Positions 6,284-12,370 of a DNA stretch of 16,981 bases are shown here, in pieces (the first letter of the stretch is position 1; the number at the start of each line of letters is the position of its first letter). The notes under the pieces are model-generated. The model was given only the letters and a program-made list of their open reading frames with translations. It was not told where the DNA came from and made no database searches. Both the position numbers and the translations under genes were made by a program. Origin of the DNA: an uncultured Collinsella sp. (GTDB lineage Bacteria; Actinomycetota; Coriobacteriia; Coriobacteriales; Coriobacteriaceae); NCBI GenBank assembly GCA_958405195.1, contig CATYDM010000044.1, forward strand, positions 1-16,981, read 5' to 3'.

Positions 6284-6287
6284 CCTA

Positions 6288-7268
6288 ATGGCAGGAACAA
6301 ACACAATCAAGCAACAGGCCGCCGGGGCAGGAGCCACGGGCGCGGGACAGGCCAAGGCGGCGCTCCAGGTCTTTGCGGGCGGCGCCTGCTACGGCGCTAT
6401 GGCCACGACCTACAAGCTCGCCTACGCCGCGAGCTTCACCTCGGCACAGGTGGTGGCGAGCCAGGCGTGGTTCGGCTGCCTCTTCTTCGCCCTCGCCACG
6501 CTCGCAGGGCACGCACTCGGGCACCGCTGGCAGCGCGTGGGCTGGAAGCTCGCCCTCAAGCTCATGGGCCTGGGAGCCCTCACCTGCCTCACCTCAATCC
6601 TCTACTGCTACGCCATGAGCGTGCTGCCCGCCCCGGTGGCGCTCACGCTCCTCTTCCAGTTCACGTGGCTGGGGCTCCTGTGGCAGACCGTCATGACGCG
6701 CCGACCGCCGAGGGTCCTCCAAGTGGTCTCCGCCCTGGTCATCGTCTTCGGAACGGTGTTCGCCAGCGGCGTTTACAGGACCGGCATCACCGGGTACGAC
6801 CCCGTGGCCCTGCTCTGCGCGCTGGGGGCGGCCGTGTCCTGCTCCCTCTTTGTCACCCTCTCCGGCAAGGTCGAGGCCCCGTGCTCGTCCGAGCAGCGTG
6901 GCGTCATCGTATGCGCGGGCTCCGTGGTCATGTCGCTCACGGTATGCCCGGACTACGTCGTCTCGGGCGTCCTCGCCCAGGGCATCCTGCCCTTTGCCGT
7001 CATCGCCGGCTTCTTTGGCATGCTCTGCCCGGTCCTGCTCTTCGGCATGGGCTCTCCGCACCTGCCTGCGGGCCTCTCCACTGTCATGGCCGCCGCGGAA
7101 CTCCCCGCCGGCCTGCTCATCGCCATGATCGTCCTCGGCGAGCCGCTCGGCGTCGTCGAGTGGCTGGGCGTCGCCATCATCCTCGCCGGCGTGTGCCTGG
7201 CACAGGTCCCCTCCCTGCTTGGAGGCCGGGAGGCACGTCGCGCCGCCGCAGGACAAGCCGTCAGCTAG
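6288..7268 (+). CDS. DMT superfamily (EamA-type) transporter
   Basis: An integral membrane protein of 326 residues with about ten predicted membrane helices in two EamA-like halves (roughly residues 24-160 and 170-310), the usual drug/metabolite transporter design. Hydrophobic runs include AAVSCSLFVTLSG near 181-193, LPFAVIAGFFGMLCPVLLFG at 234-253 and WLGVAIILAGVCLAQV at 292-307. The second half carries the family-typical ELPAGLLIAMIVLGEPL at 271-287. The start at 6288 is set by GGAAGGGAG at 6275-6283; the frame is open upstream to 6084 but that part crosses the leader terminator. It heads an operon with a phospho-beta-glucosidase and a PTS permease, so it may export sugar or the released aglycone (inference). 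Substrate is not readable from sequence. Confidence 0.87.
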   Translation: MAGTNTIKQQAAGAGATGAGQAKAALQVFAGGACYGAMATTYKLAYAASFTSAQVVASQAWFGCLFFALATLAGHALGHRWQRVGWKLALKLMGLGALTCLTSILYCYAMSVLPAPVALTLLFQFTWLGLLWQTVMTRRPPRVLQVVSALVIVFGTVFASGVYRTGITGYDPVALLCALGAAVSCSLFVTLSGKVEAPCSSEQRGVIVCAGSVVMSLTVCPDYVVSGVLAQGILPFAVIAGFFGMLCPVLLFGMGSPHLPAGLSTVMAAAELPAGLLIAMIVLGEPLGVVEWLGVAIILAGVCLAQVPSLLGGREARRAAAGQAVS

Positions 7269-7335
7269 TCATCCCTTCACAGGCGGCCCGCGCGCATCAG
7301 GGAAAGGGCCACGGGCCCGGCGCGCGAGGCCGCAA

Positions 7336-7369
7336 GGACGTTATAAAGCGTCCCCCGCAGAGATGGGGG
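7336..7369 (+). other. Alternative hairpins between the transporter and GH1 genes
   Basis: GGACG/CGTCC (7336-7340 with 7349-7353) and CCCCC/GGGGG (7352-7356 with 7365-7369) overlap by two bases and exclude each other. They lie just upstream of the GH1 ribosome binding site AGGAGG (7381-7386), in a 122-nt GC-rich gap. They may tune expression or mRNA processing within the operon. No T-tract is present, so this is not a terminator. Confidence 0.35.
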
Positions 7370-7390
7370 CGCCAGAGAGAAGGAGGCACC

Positions 7391-8821
7391 ATGCCATTTC
7401 CAAAAGGGTTCCTTTGGGGAGGAGCCACCGCCGCCAACCAATGCGAGGGAGGTTATGACGAGGGCGGCCGCGGCCTTGCCAACGTCGACGTCATCCCACA
7501 CGGGCCGGAGCGCAACGACGTAAGCCGCGGCCTGAGGCGCATGCTCGACTTTGAGCCCGGGTACTACTACCCGGCCCAGACGGGCATCGACTTCTACCAC
7601 CACTACCGCGAGGACATAGCCCTCTTCGCGGAGATGGGCTTTAAGGTCTTTCGCCTCTCCATCGCCTGGAGCCGCATCTTCCCCAATGGCGACGAGGAGG
7701 AGCCCAACGAGGCCGGGCTCGCCTTCTACGAGGACGTGTTCCGCTGCTGCCGCGAGCACGGGATCGAGCCCCTCGTGACCATCACGCACTTCGACTGCCC
7801 CATCCACCTCGTCAAGAAGTACGGCGCCTGGCGAAACCGCGCCCTCATCGAGCTCTACAAGCGACTCGTGACGGTGCTCTTCAACCGCTACCGCGGCCTC
7901 GTTCGCTGGTGGATCACGTTCAACGAGATGAACATGATCTTGCACCGTCCCTTCATGGGTGCCGGCATCGTCCTCGAGCCCGGGGAGAATGCCCGCGAGG
8001 CCGAGTACCGCGCCGCGCACAACGAGCTCGTGGCGAGCGCCTGGGCCACCAAGATCGCCCACGAGGTCGACCCGGAGAACAAGGTGGGCTGCATGCTCGC
8101 CGCGGGAAGCTACTACCCCTACTCCTGCCGCCCCGAGGACGTTCGCGCGGCGCAAGTCAAGAACCAGGAGGACCTCTTCTTCGTGGACGTGCAGGCGCGC
8201 GGGCACTACCCCGGCTACGCGCTTAAGATGCTCGAGCGCGAGGGCATCGACGTGGGCATGACCGCCGAGGACGAGCGCATCCTTGCGGAGAACACCGTCG
8301 ACTTCATCTCGTTTAGCTACTACTCCTCGCGCTGCACCGCGGGCGACCCCGATTCCGTGGGCGGCGTCGCCGAGGGCAACGCCTTCGCCGGCGTGGAAAA
8401 CCCCTACGTGCGCACGAGCGACTGGGGCTGGGTCATCGACCCGCTGGGATTCCGCATCACGATCAACGACCTCTGGGACCGCTACCAGAAGCCGCTCTTT
8501 GTGGTGGAGAACGGCCTAGGCGCCTATGACGAGGTGCTTCCCGACGGCACGATCGAGGACGACTACCGCATCGCCTACCTGCGCGAGCACATCGAGGCCA
8601 TGCGCGATGCCATCGAACAGGACGGCGTCGAGATGCTCGGCTACACCACCTGGGGGCCGATCGACCTCGTGAGCGCGGGCTCCGGCGAGATGGAGAAGCG
8701 CTACGGCTTCATCTACGTGGACCGCGACAACCTGGGCAGCGGCACGCTCGAGCGCAGGCGCAAGAAGAGCTTCTACTGGTATCAACAGGCCATCGCCACC
8801 AACGGAGGCGACCTGGGCTAG
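7391..8821 (+). CDS. Glycoside hydrolase family 1, 6-phospho-beta-glucosidase
   Basis: Hydrolyses phosphorylated beta-glucosides brought in by the PTS to glucose 6-phosphate and an aglycone or sugar, in the cytoplasm. The product has 476 residues, normal for BglA/AscB-type enzymes. PFPKGFLWGGATAANQCEGG at 2-21 is the GH1 N-terminal signature; the acid/base Glu179 lies in TFNEMN and the nucleophile Glu373 in VVENGLG. The C-terminal stretch with SAGSGEMEKRYGFIYVD and then KKSFYWY is typical of the phospho-sugar branch, where Ser, Lys and Tyr bind the 6-phosphate. The start at 7391 has AGGAGG 4 nt upstream. The same frame is open far upstream inside the transporter gene, but that part is a GC-rich shadow. 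The PTS gene follows after 31 nt. Plain beta-glucosidase is unlikely. Confidence 0.95.
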   Translation: MPFPKGFLWGGATAANQCEGGYDEGGRGLANVDVIPHGPERNDVSRGLRRMLDFEPGYYYPAQTGIDFYHHYREDIALFAEMGFKVFRLSIAWSRIFPNGDEEEPNEAGLAFYEDVFRCCREHGIEPLVTITHFDCPIHLVKKYGAWRNRALIELYKRLVTVLFNRYRGLVRWWITFNEMNMILHRPFMGAGIVLEPGENAREAEYRAAHNELVASAWATKIAHEVDPENKVGCMLAAGSYYPYSCRPEDVRAAQVKNQEDLFFVDVQARGHYPGYALKMLEREGIDVGMTAEDERILAENTVDFISFSYYSSRCTAGDPDSVGGVAEGNAFAGVENPYVRTSDWGWVIDPLGFRITINDLWDRYQKPLFVVENGLGAYDEVLPDGTIEDDYRIAYLREHIEAMRDAIEQDGVEMLGYTTWGPIDLVSAGSGEMEKRYGFIYVDRDNLGSGTLERRRKKSFYWYQQAIATNGGDLG

Positions 8822-8852
8822 CCGCCCGGGCAATATCACTAAGGAGAAAATA

Positions 8853-10301
8853 ATGGCTGAAAAATACGACGACCTGGCCAGATCCATACTCGAGAACGTA
8901 GGCGGCGCCGAGAACGTCGCCAGCGTCGCGCACTGCATCACGCGCGTGCGCTTCAAACTCAAGGACGAGTCCCGCGCCAACACTGCCAAGATCGAGGCCC
9001 TCAAGGGCGTCATCCAGGTCATCCAGGCCAACGGCCAGTACCAGGTGGTCGTGGGTAACATCGTCGAGGACGTCTACGATGCGGTCCTGGAGGCCGGCAA
9101 CTTCTCGGGCGGCGCAAGCGCCGACGACGAGCCCCAGGGCGAAAAGACCGTGGCCTCCGTCATCATCGACCTCATCTCTGGCATCTTCCAGCCCATCCTG
9201 GGACCGCTTGCCGCCGCAGGCATCATGAAGGGACTGCTTGCCCTCATCACCTCCTTCGTCCTGGCCTTTGCAAACGACGGCCTCTACATGCTGCTCTACA
9301 CCGTGGCTGACGGCTTCTTCTACTTCCTTCCCGTCGCCTTGGCGTTCAGTGCCGCGCGCAAGTTCCGCATGAACGAGTTCACCGGTGTGGCAATCGGCGT
9401 GGCGCTCCTCTACCCGACGATGGTCGCCCTGACCTCGGGCGAGGCGCTCGGCAGCATCGACCTCGGCGTGGCCGGCACGTTCTCGTGGTACGCCACCGCC
9501 CTCGGGCTCCCCATCATCATGCCTGTGTCCGGCTACGTGAGCTCGGTGATCCCCGTCCTTCTCATGGTGTGGTTCGGCTCTATCATTGAGCGCTGGCTCA
9601 AGAGCTGGATGCCGGCTGCGCTCAAGATGTTCCTCGTCCCGCTCGCCACGATGACGGTCTCCATCGTCTTGGGCTACCTCGTCATCGGCCCGGTGGCCAC
9701 CCTCATCACCAACCTGCTGAGCGCGGCGTTCTCGTTCATCTTCCAGCTTCCCGTGGTTGGTTCCGTCCTGGGCAGCGCCCTGGTCGGCGGACTGTGGATG
9801 TGCCTCGTCATCTTTGGCTTCCACTGGAGCCTCATCCCCATCTCCATCATGAACCTGAACACCCTCGGCCACGACAGTGTGCTCGCCGCCACCATCGGCC
9901 ACGGGTTCGCGCTCGGAGCGGTCATCTTTGCCATGTACCTCAGAAACAAGGACGAGCGCTTCCGCGGCATCGCCCTTCCCGCGATGATCTCCACCTTCTT
10001 CTTCGGCGTCACCGAGCCGGGCATCTACGGCATTGCCCTCCCCAACAAGCGCGCGTTCGTCGTGGCATGCCTGAGCTCCGCCGTGGGCGGCGCCATCGTG
10101 GGAATGACGGGCGCCCTCATGTACATCTCGGGCGGCCTCGGTGTCTTCAACCTGCTCAACTTCATCGACGGGACCCCTGGTGGCGCCGGGATCTCCCACA
10201 TGATCTACGCGATCATCGCCGCACTCGTCTCTGCCGTTCTGGCCTTTGTTATCGAGTTTATCACCTACCGACCCAACGACGATGAGGAAGGCGCCCGCTA
10301 G
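8853..10301 (+). CDS. PTS beta-glucoside-type permease, EIIBC
   Basis: Takes up and phosphorylates beta-glucosides (for example cellobiose, salicin or arbutin) using phosphate from the PTS chain. The product has 482 residues. An N-terminal EIIB domain (1-85) holds the phosphorylated Cys28 in AHCITRVRFKLKD and ends in VVVGNIVEDVY. The EIIC membrane domain (about 100-470) has some ten helices and the conserved FFFGVTEPGIYGIALPNKR at about 387-405. The EIIA domain found at the C-terminus of full-length BglF-type proteins (about 620-650 residues) is absent: the chain stops after EFITYRPNDDEEGAR. A separate EIIA must be supplied elsewhere. The start has AAGGAGA 5 nt upstream. It ends the operon; a hairpin follows at 10356. 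Confidence 0.94.
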   Translation: MAEKYDDLARSILENVGGAENVASVAHCITRVRFKLKDESRANTAKIEALKGVIQVIQANGQYQVVVGNIVEDVYDAVLEAGNFSGGASADDEPQGEKTVASVIIDLISGIFQPILGPLAAAGIMKGLLALITSFVLAFANDGLYMLLYTVADGFFYFLPVALAFSAARKFRMNEFTGVAIGVALLYPTMVALTSGEALGSIDLGVAGTFSWYATALGLPIIMPVSGYVSSVIPVLLMVWFGSIIERWLKSWMPAALKMFLVPLATMTVSIVLGYLVIGPVATLITNLLSAAFSFIFQLPVVGSVLGSALVGGLWMCLVIFGFHWSLIPISIMNLNTLGHDSVLAATIGHGFALGAVIFAMYLRNKDERFRGIALPAMISTFFFGVTEPGIYGIALPNKRAFVVACLSSAVGGAIVGMTGALMYISGGLGVFNLLNFIDGTPGGAGISHMIYAIIAALVSAVLAFVIEFITYRPNDDEEGAR

Positions 10302-10355
10302 CCTGCGCTCTTTTTGACCAGCTCTATGTAATTGAGGAGCAGTTGAGGTGGGTGA

Positions 10356-10390
10356 GGGCCGAGGGCGATCAAGGTGGCCACCCTCGGCCC
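10356..10390 (+). terminator. Possible terminator after the PTS gene
   Basis: GGGCCGAGGG (10356-10365) and CCCTCGGCCC (10381-10390) form a perfect 10-bp stem with a 15-nt loop that itself overlaps the palindrome GGTGGCCACC (10373-10382). It begins 54 nt after the PTS stop. No T-tract follows, so efficiency as an intrinsic terminator is doubtful. Confidence 0.4.
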
Positions 10391-10437
10391 GGGACAACCT
10401 GCCAGAAGGCGTTTAGCTTTCTCGGGCGGCGCTGAAA

Positions 10438-10834
10438 TGAACTGAGCCCCGAAACTTGGACGAGTCAATTAGCGGCCTATGCCGCACATGGGGACTGATT
10501 CCGGAACTCCTCCGGGGTCAGTCCCTTTTGCTTAACCCGCCTCCTCTTGTTCCAGTGAACGGTATAGGCTTCGAGGTCCCGCTTGAACTCCTCGAAGCTC
10601 CGCCACGTCCGGTTTCTGTAGAACTCGTCCTTCAGGCGCCCGGGCAGCAGCTCCGTCGCATGAGCTTGCCCCCGCACGCCGCCGGCCCCGGCCGGGTGCG
10701 GACACCCTTCGGCCTCCCGCCGGCCTTCGGCGCGCCCGTACCCCCCTGTCGCAAAGCTCTGCTGCAAGAGTCCTCAGCGTGGCGTCGAGCCTGACTCTCC
10801 TGTCCATAAAGAAGCCCCCATTTCTAATGTTCAA
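10438..10834 (-). mobile_element. Internally deleted IS3-family element
   Basis: The left edge TGAACTGAGCCCCGAAAC... followed by TTGGACG (10438-10462) resembles the terminal repeat of IS150-type IS3 elements, and the transposase C-terminus ends 15 nt inside it, as expected. About 400 bp remain out of the usual 1.2-1.5 kb, so most of the element is gone. A matching right-hand terminal repeat was not found near 10834-10860, so that end is uncertain. Confidence 0.65.
10477..10834 (-). pseudogene. IS3 transposase remnant (OrfB C-terminus, possible OrfA N-terminus)
   Basis: Minus-strand codons from about 10641 to 10480 encode GRLKDEFYRNRTWRSFEEF, then KRDLEAYTVHWNKRRRVKQK and GLTPEEFRNQS. This is the very C-terminal part of an IS3 OrfB integrase domain, including the Tyr-x-x-His-Trp-Asn segment. 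The catalytic DDE residues are missing except possibly the last region. Upstream, a second frame starting at 10834 reads MNIRNGGFFMDRRVRLDATL and could be the OrfA N-terminus. The two frames join at a C6 run (10741-10746 on the plus strand) with a one-base shift. The simplest reading is an internal deletion plus a frameshift in a dead element; the OrfA part is a guess. Confidence 0.7.
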
Positions 10835-10844
10835 GAAATGGGGG
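10815..10844. repeat. 11-bp hairpin at the right flank of the IS remnant
   Basis: CCCCCATTTCT (10815-10825) and AGAAATGGGGG (10834-10844) are perfect inverted arms around an 8-nt loop. It overlaps the outer end of the remnant transposase frame. It may be part of the original element end, or a separate intergenic palindrome. Confidence 0.55.
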
Positions 10845-10859
10845 GCGGTTCAATTTCGG

Positions 10860-10907
10860 GACGGGGATTAAATAATCATTCGGAGCAAATTTATTTTTAT
10901 CCCCGTC
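10860..10907. repeat. Palindromic element downstream of rlmD
   Basis: GACGGGGAT (10860-10868) and ATCCCCGTC (10899-10907) are perfect inverted ends of a 48-bp AT-rich segment whose inner flanks are also partly complementary (TAAATAA against TTATTTT). It lies 36 nt beyond the rlmD stop. On the minus strand it could help end rlmD transcription, but the loop is long for an intrinsic terminator. A miniature palindromic repeat is the alternative. Confidence 0.55.
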
Positions 10908-10943
10908 TCAGAAAATCATCGGGCGTGGTCTTGGGCAAACAGT

Positions 10944-12293
10944 CTAGTTGCGCTTGAGGTGGACGACCGTTTCGCAGTGGAAGGTTTGCGGGAACAGGTC
11001 GACTGGCGTGATCTTGACGGGGGAGAAGGTGCCCTCCTCGACAAAGCGCTTGAGGTCGCGGGCCAGAGTTGCCGGGTCGCAGCTCACGTAGGCGACATCG
11101 CGTGCGCTCGTGCTGGCGATGAGGTCGATGGCCTCGGGTGCCAGACCTGCGCGCGGCGGATCGACCACCAGGACATCGGCATCCTGGTCGGGGAACTCGC
11201 GCACAGCATCGCCGCCGATGACGTCGACGTTATCGAGCTTGTTGATCTCCAGGTTGCGACGCAGGTCGCGCACGGCCGGGCCGTAGGCCTCGACGGCGGC
11301 GACGTAATCGCAGCGGCGGGCGAGCGGCAGGGTAAAGGTGCCGGCACCGCAGTACAGGTCCACAGCCAGCTCGTCTTCCTGTGGGTCGAGGGCGTCCATA
11401 ACGAGCTCGATCAAAAGCTCGGCGCCCTTGGTATTGACTTGGAAGAACGACGGGGCAGATAAGCGCATCTGGCCTTCGGCGATGTTCTCGGTCCACGAGC
11501 CCTCGCCGGCGAGCATCTCCACCTTAGAGACGCGGCGGGCCTTCTTCTCGCCCTTGCTCATGACGCGCACCACGCTCGTGGGGTGTGCGGCGTCTGCCAG
11601 CACGCGCGAGACCTGCGAACGCGGGAAGGAACCCGTGGGCGTCCAGAGTGCGACCTCGAGCGCCTTGGTGCGGCGCGAAGCGCGAATGCCCACGCGCTCC
11701 AGACCCAGGTCGTGGCTGCCACTCAGATAGTTGAGTGCGCCGACGACCGATTTTAGCGCCTTCGGGAAGCGCTTATCGAACAGTGGGCACGCATCGACGG
11801 TCACGATTTTGCTGGGGTCGACACCGTGCATGCCAAGGCGCACGCGACCGTTGACGACGGTCGGGTCGAGCTCGATTTTATTGCGGTAGCCCCAGTCGTC
11901 CTTGGTGTGGCGGATGGGCTGTACCAACTCATCGACCTGCTCAGGAGCGAACTTGCCGATGCGCTCGAGCGTGGAGCGCAGGTTTTGCTCCTTGGCGGCG
12001 AGCTGAGCGGAGCGCGATAGATTGCCCCACGAACAACCGCCGCAGATGCCCACGAAGGGGCAGGGGGGCTGAATGCGATCGGGACTCGGCTCCAGAATCT
12101 CGGTCGTGCGGGTGCGCATAAACGACTTGCCGTCCTGCACGATCTCGGCTTCGACGGTGTCGCCTGCCACAGCGCCCTGCACAAAGACGGCCTTGCCATT
12201 GTCGGCGTGCGCCAGCCCGTCGGCGCCGTAGGTCATCGATTCTATAGTGAGCTTCATATCCCTGCCTGTCATTCGCGTTGTTGTCCGCACCAT
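10944..12293 (-). CDS. rlmD: 23S rRNA (uracil-5-)-methyltransferase, RlmD/RumA type
   Basis: Methylates C5 of a uridine in 23S rRNA using S-adenosylmethionine (U1939 in E. coli; some Gram-positive relatives do two sites). In order, numbering from 12293: a TRAM RNA-binding domain (13-70), the iron-sulfur ligands Cys78, Cys84, Cys87 (CPFVGICGGC) and Cys169 (DACPLF), the SAM-binding VDLYCGAGTFTLPLA (311-325), VVDPPRAGL (376-384), and the nucleophile Cys405 in AYVSCDPATLARDL, with Glu441 as the likely base. Length 449 is usual. The start is uncertain: no good ribosome site precedes 12293, and conserved sequence begins at an in-frame ATG at 12257 (MKLTIESMTYGADG), which would give 437 residues. 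A strong terminator sits immediately upstream. Confidence 0.9.
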   Translation of the reverse strand: MVRTTTRMTGRDMKLTIESMTYGADGLAHADNGKAVFVQGAVAGDTVEAEIVQDGKSFMRTRTTEILEPSPDRIQPPCPFVGICGGCSWGNLSRSAQLAAKEQNLRSTLERIGKFAPEQVDELVQPIRHTKDDWGYRNKIELDPTVVNGRVRLGMHGVDPSKIVTVDACPLFDKRFPKALKSVVGALNYLSGSHDLGLERVGIRASRRTKALEVALWTPTGSFPRSQVSRVLADAAHPTSVVRVMSKGEKKARRVSKVEMLAGEGSWTENIAEGQMRLSAPSFFQVNTKGAELLIELVMDALDPQEDELAVDLYCGAGTFTLPLARRCDYVAAVEAYGPAVRDLRRNLEINKLDNVDVIGGDAVREFPDQDADVLVVDPPRAGLAPEAIDLIASTSARDVAYVSCDPATLARDLKRFVEEGTFSPVKITPVDLFPQTFHCETVVHLKRN

Positions 12294-12303
12294 GGTAGCA
12301 GGG

Positions 12304-12347
12304 AAAAGCGCCCCGCATCCGAGGCTTTGCTCAAATGCGGGGCGCTT
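12304..12347 (-). terminator. Intrinsic terminator of ppk1
   Basis: AAGCGCCCCGCAT and ATGCGGGGCGCTT (12335-12347 and 12306-12318) form a perfect 13-bp stem; on the minus strand it runs into TTTT at 12307-12304. It lies 24 nt beyond the ppk1 stop and only 10 nt before the first possible rlmD start codon, leaving no room for a normal promoter in between. Confidence 0.85.
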
Positions 12348-12368
12348 CTACAAACTGCTTCTACAAAC
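12344..12368. repeat. Tandem 13-bp repeat at the ppk1 3' end
   Basis: GCTTCTACAAAC occurs at 12344-12355 and again at 12357-12368, a perfect 12-base repeat with 13-bp period. The first copy overlaps the terminator stem and the second ends 3 nt before the ppk1 stop codon complement. Probably a slippage duplication. Confidence 0.7.
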
Positions 12369-12370
12369 GA

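Noticed and set aside
6084..6287. Longer start for the DMT transporter
   Set aside because: The extension crosses the intrinsic terminator at 6135-6170 and lacks hydrophobic or conserved sequence; the start at 6288 has a good ribosome site.
6467..7390. Possible N-terminal fusion domain on the GH1 protein, since its frame is open far upstream
   Set aside because: The upstream part is Arg/Pro/His-rich shadow of the transporter gene; the GH1 signature begins right at 7391 with AGGAGG in front.
8709..10397. A 562-codon minus-strand frame opposite the PTS permease
   Set aside because: Highly charged, low-complexity Glu/Asp/His/Gly-rich translation with no domain; the plus strand has intact EIIB and EIIC motifs and a ribosome site.
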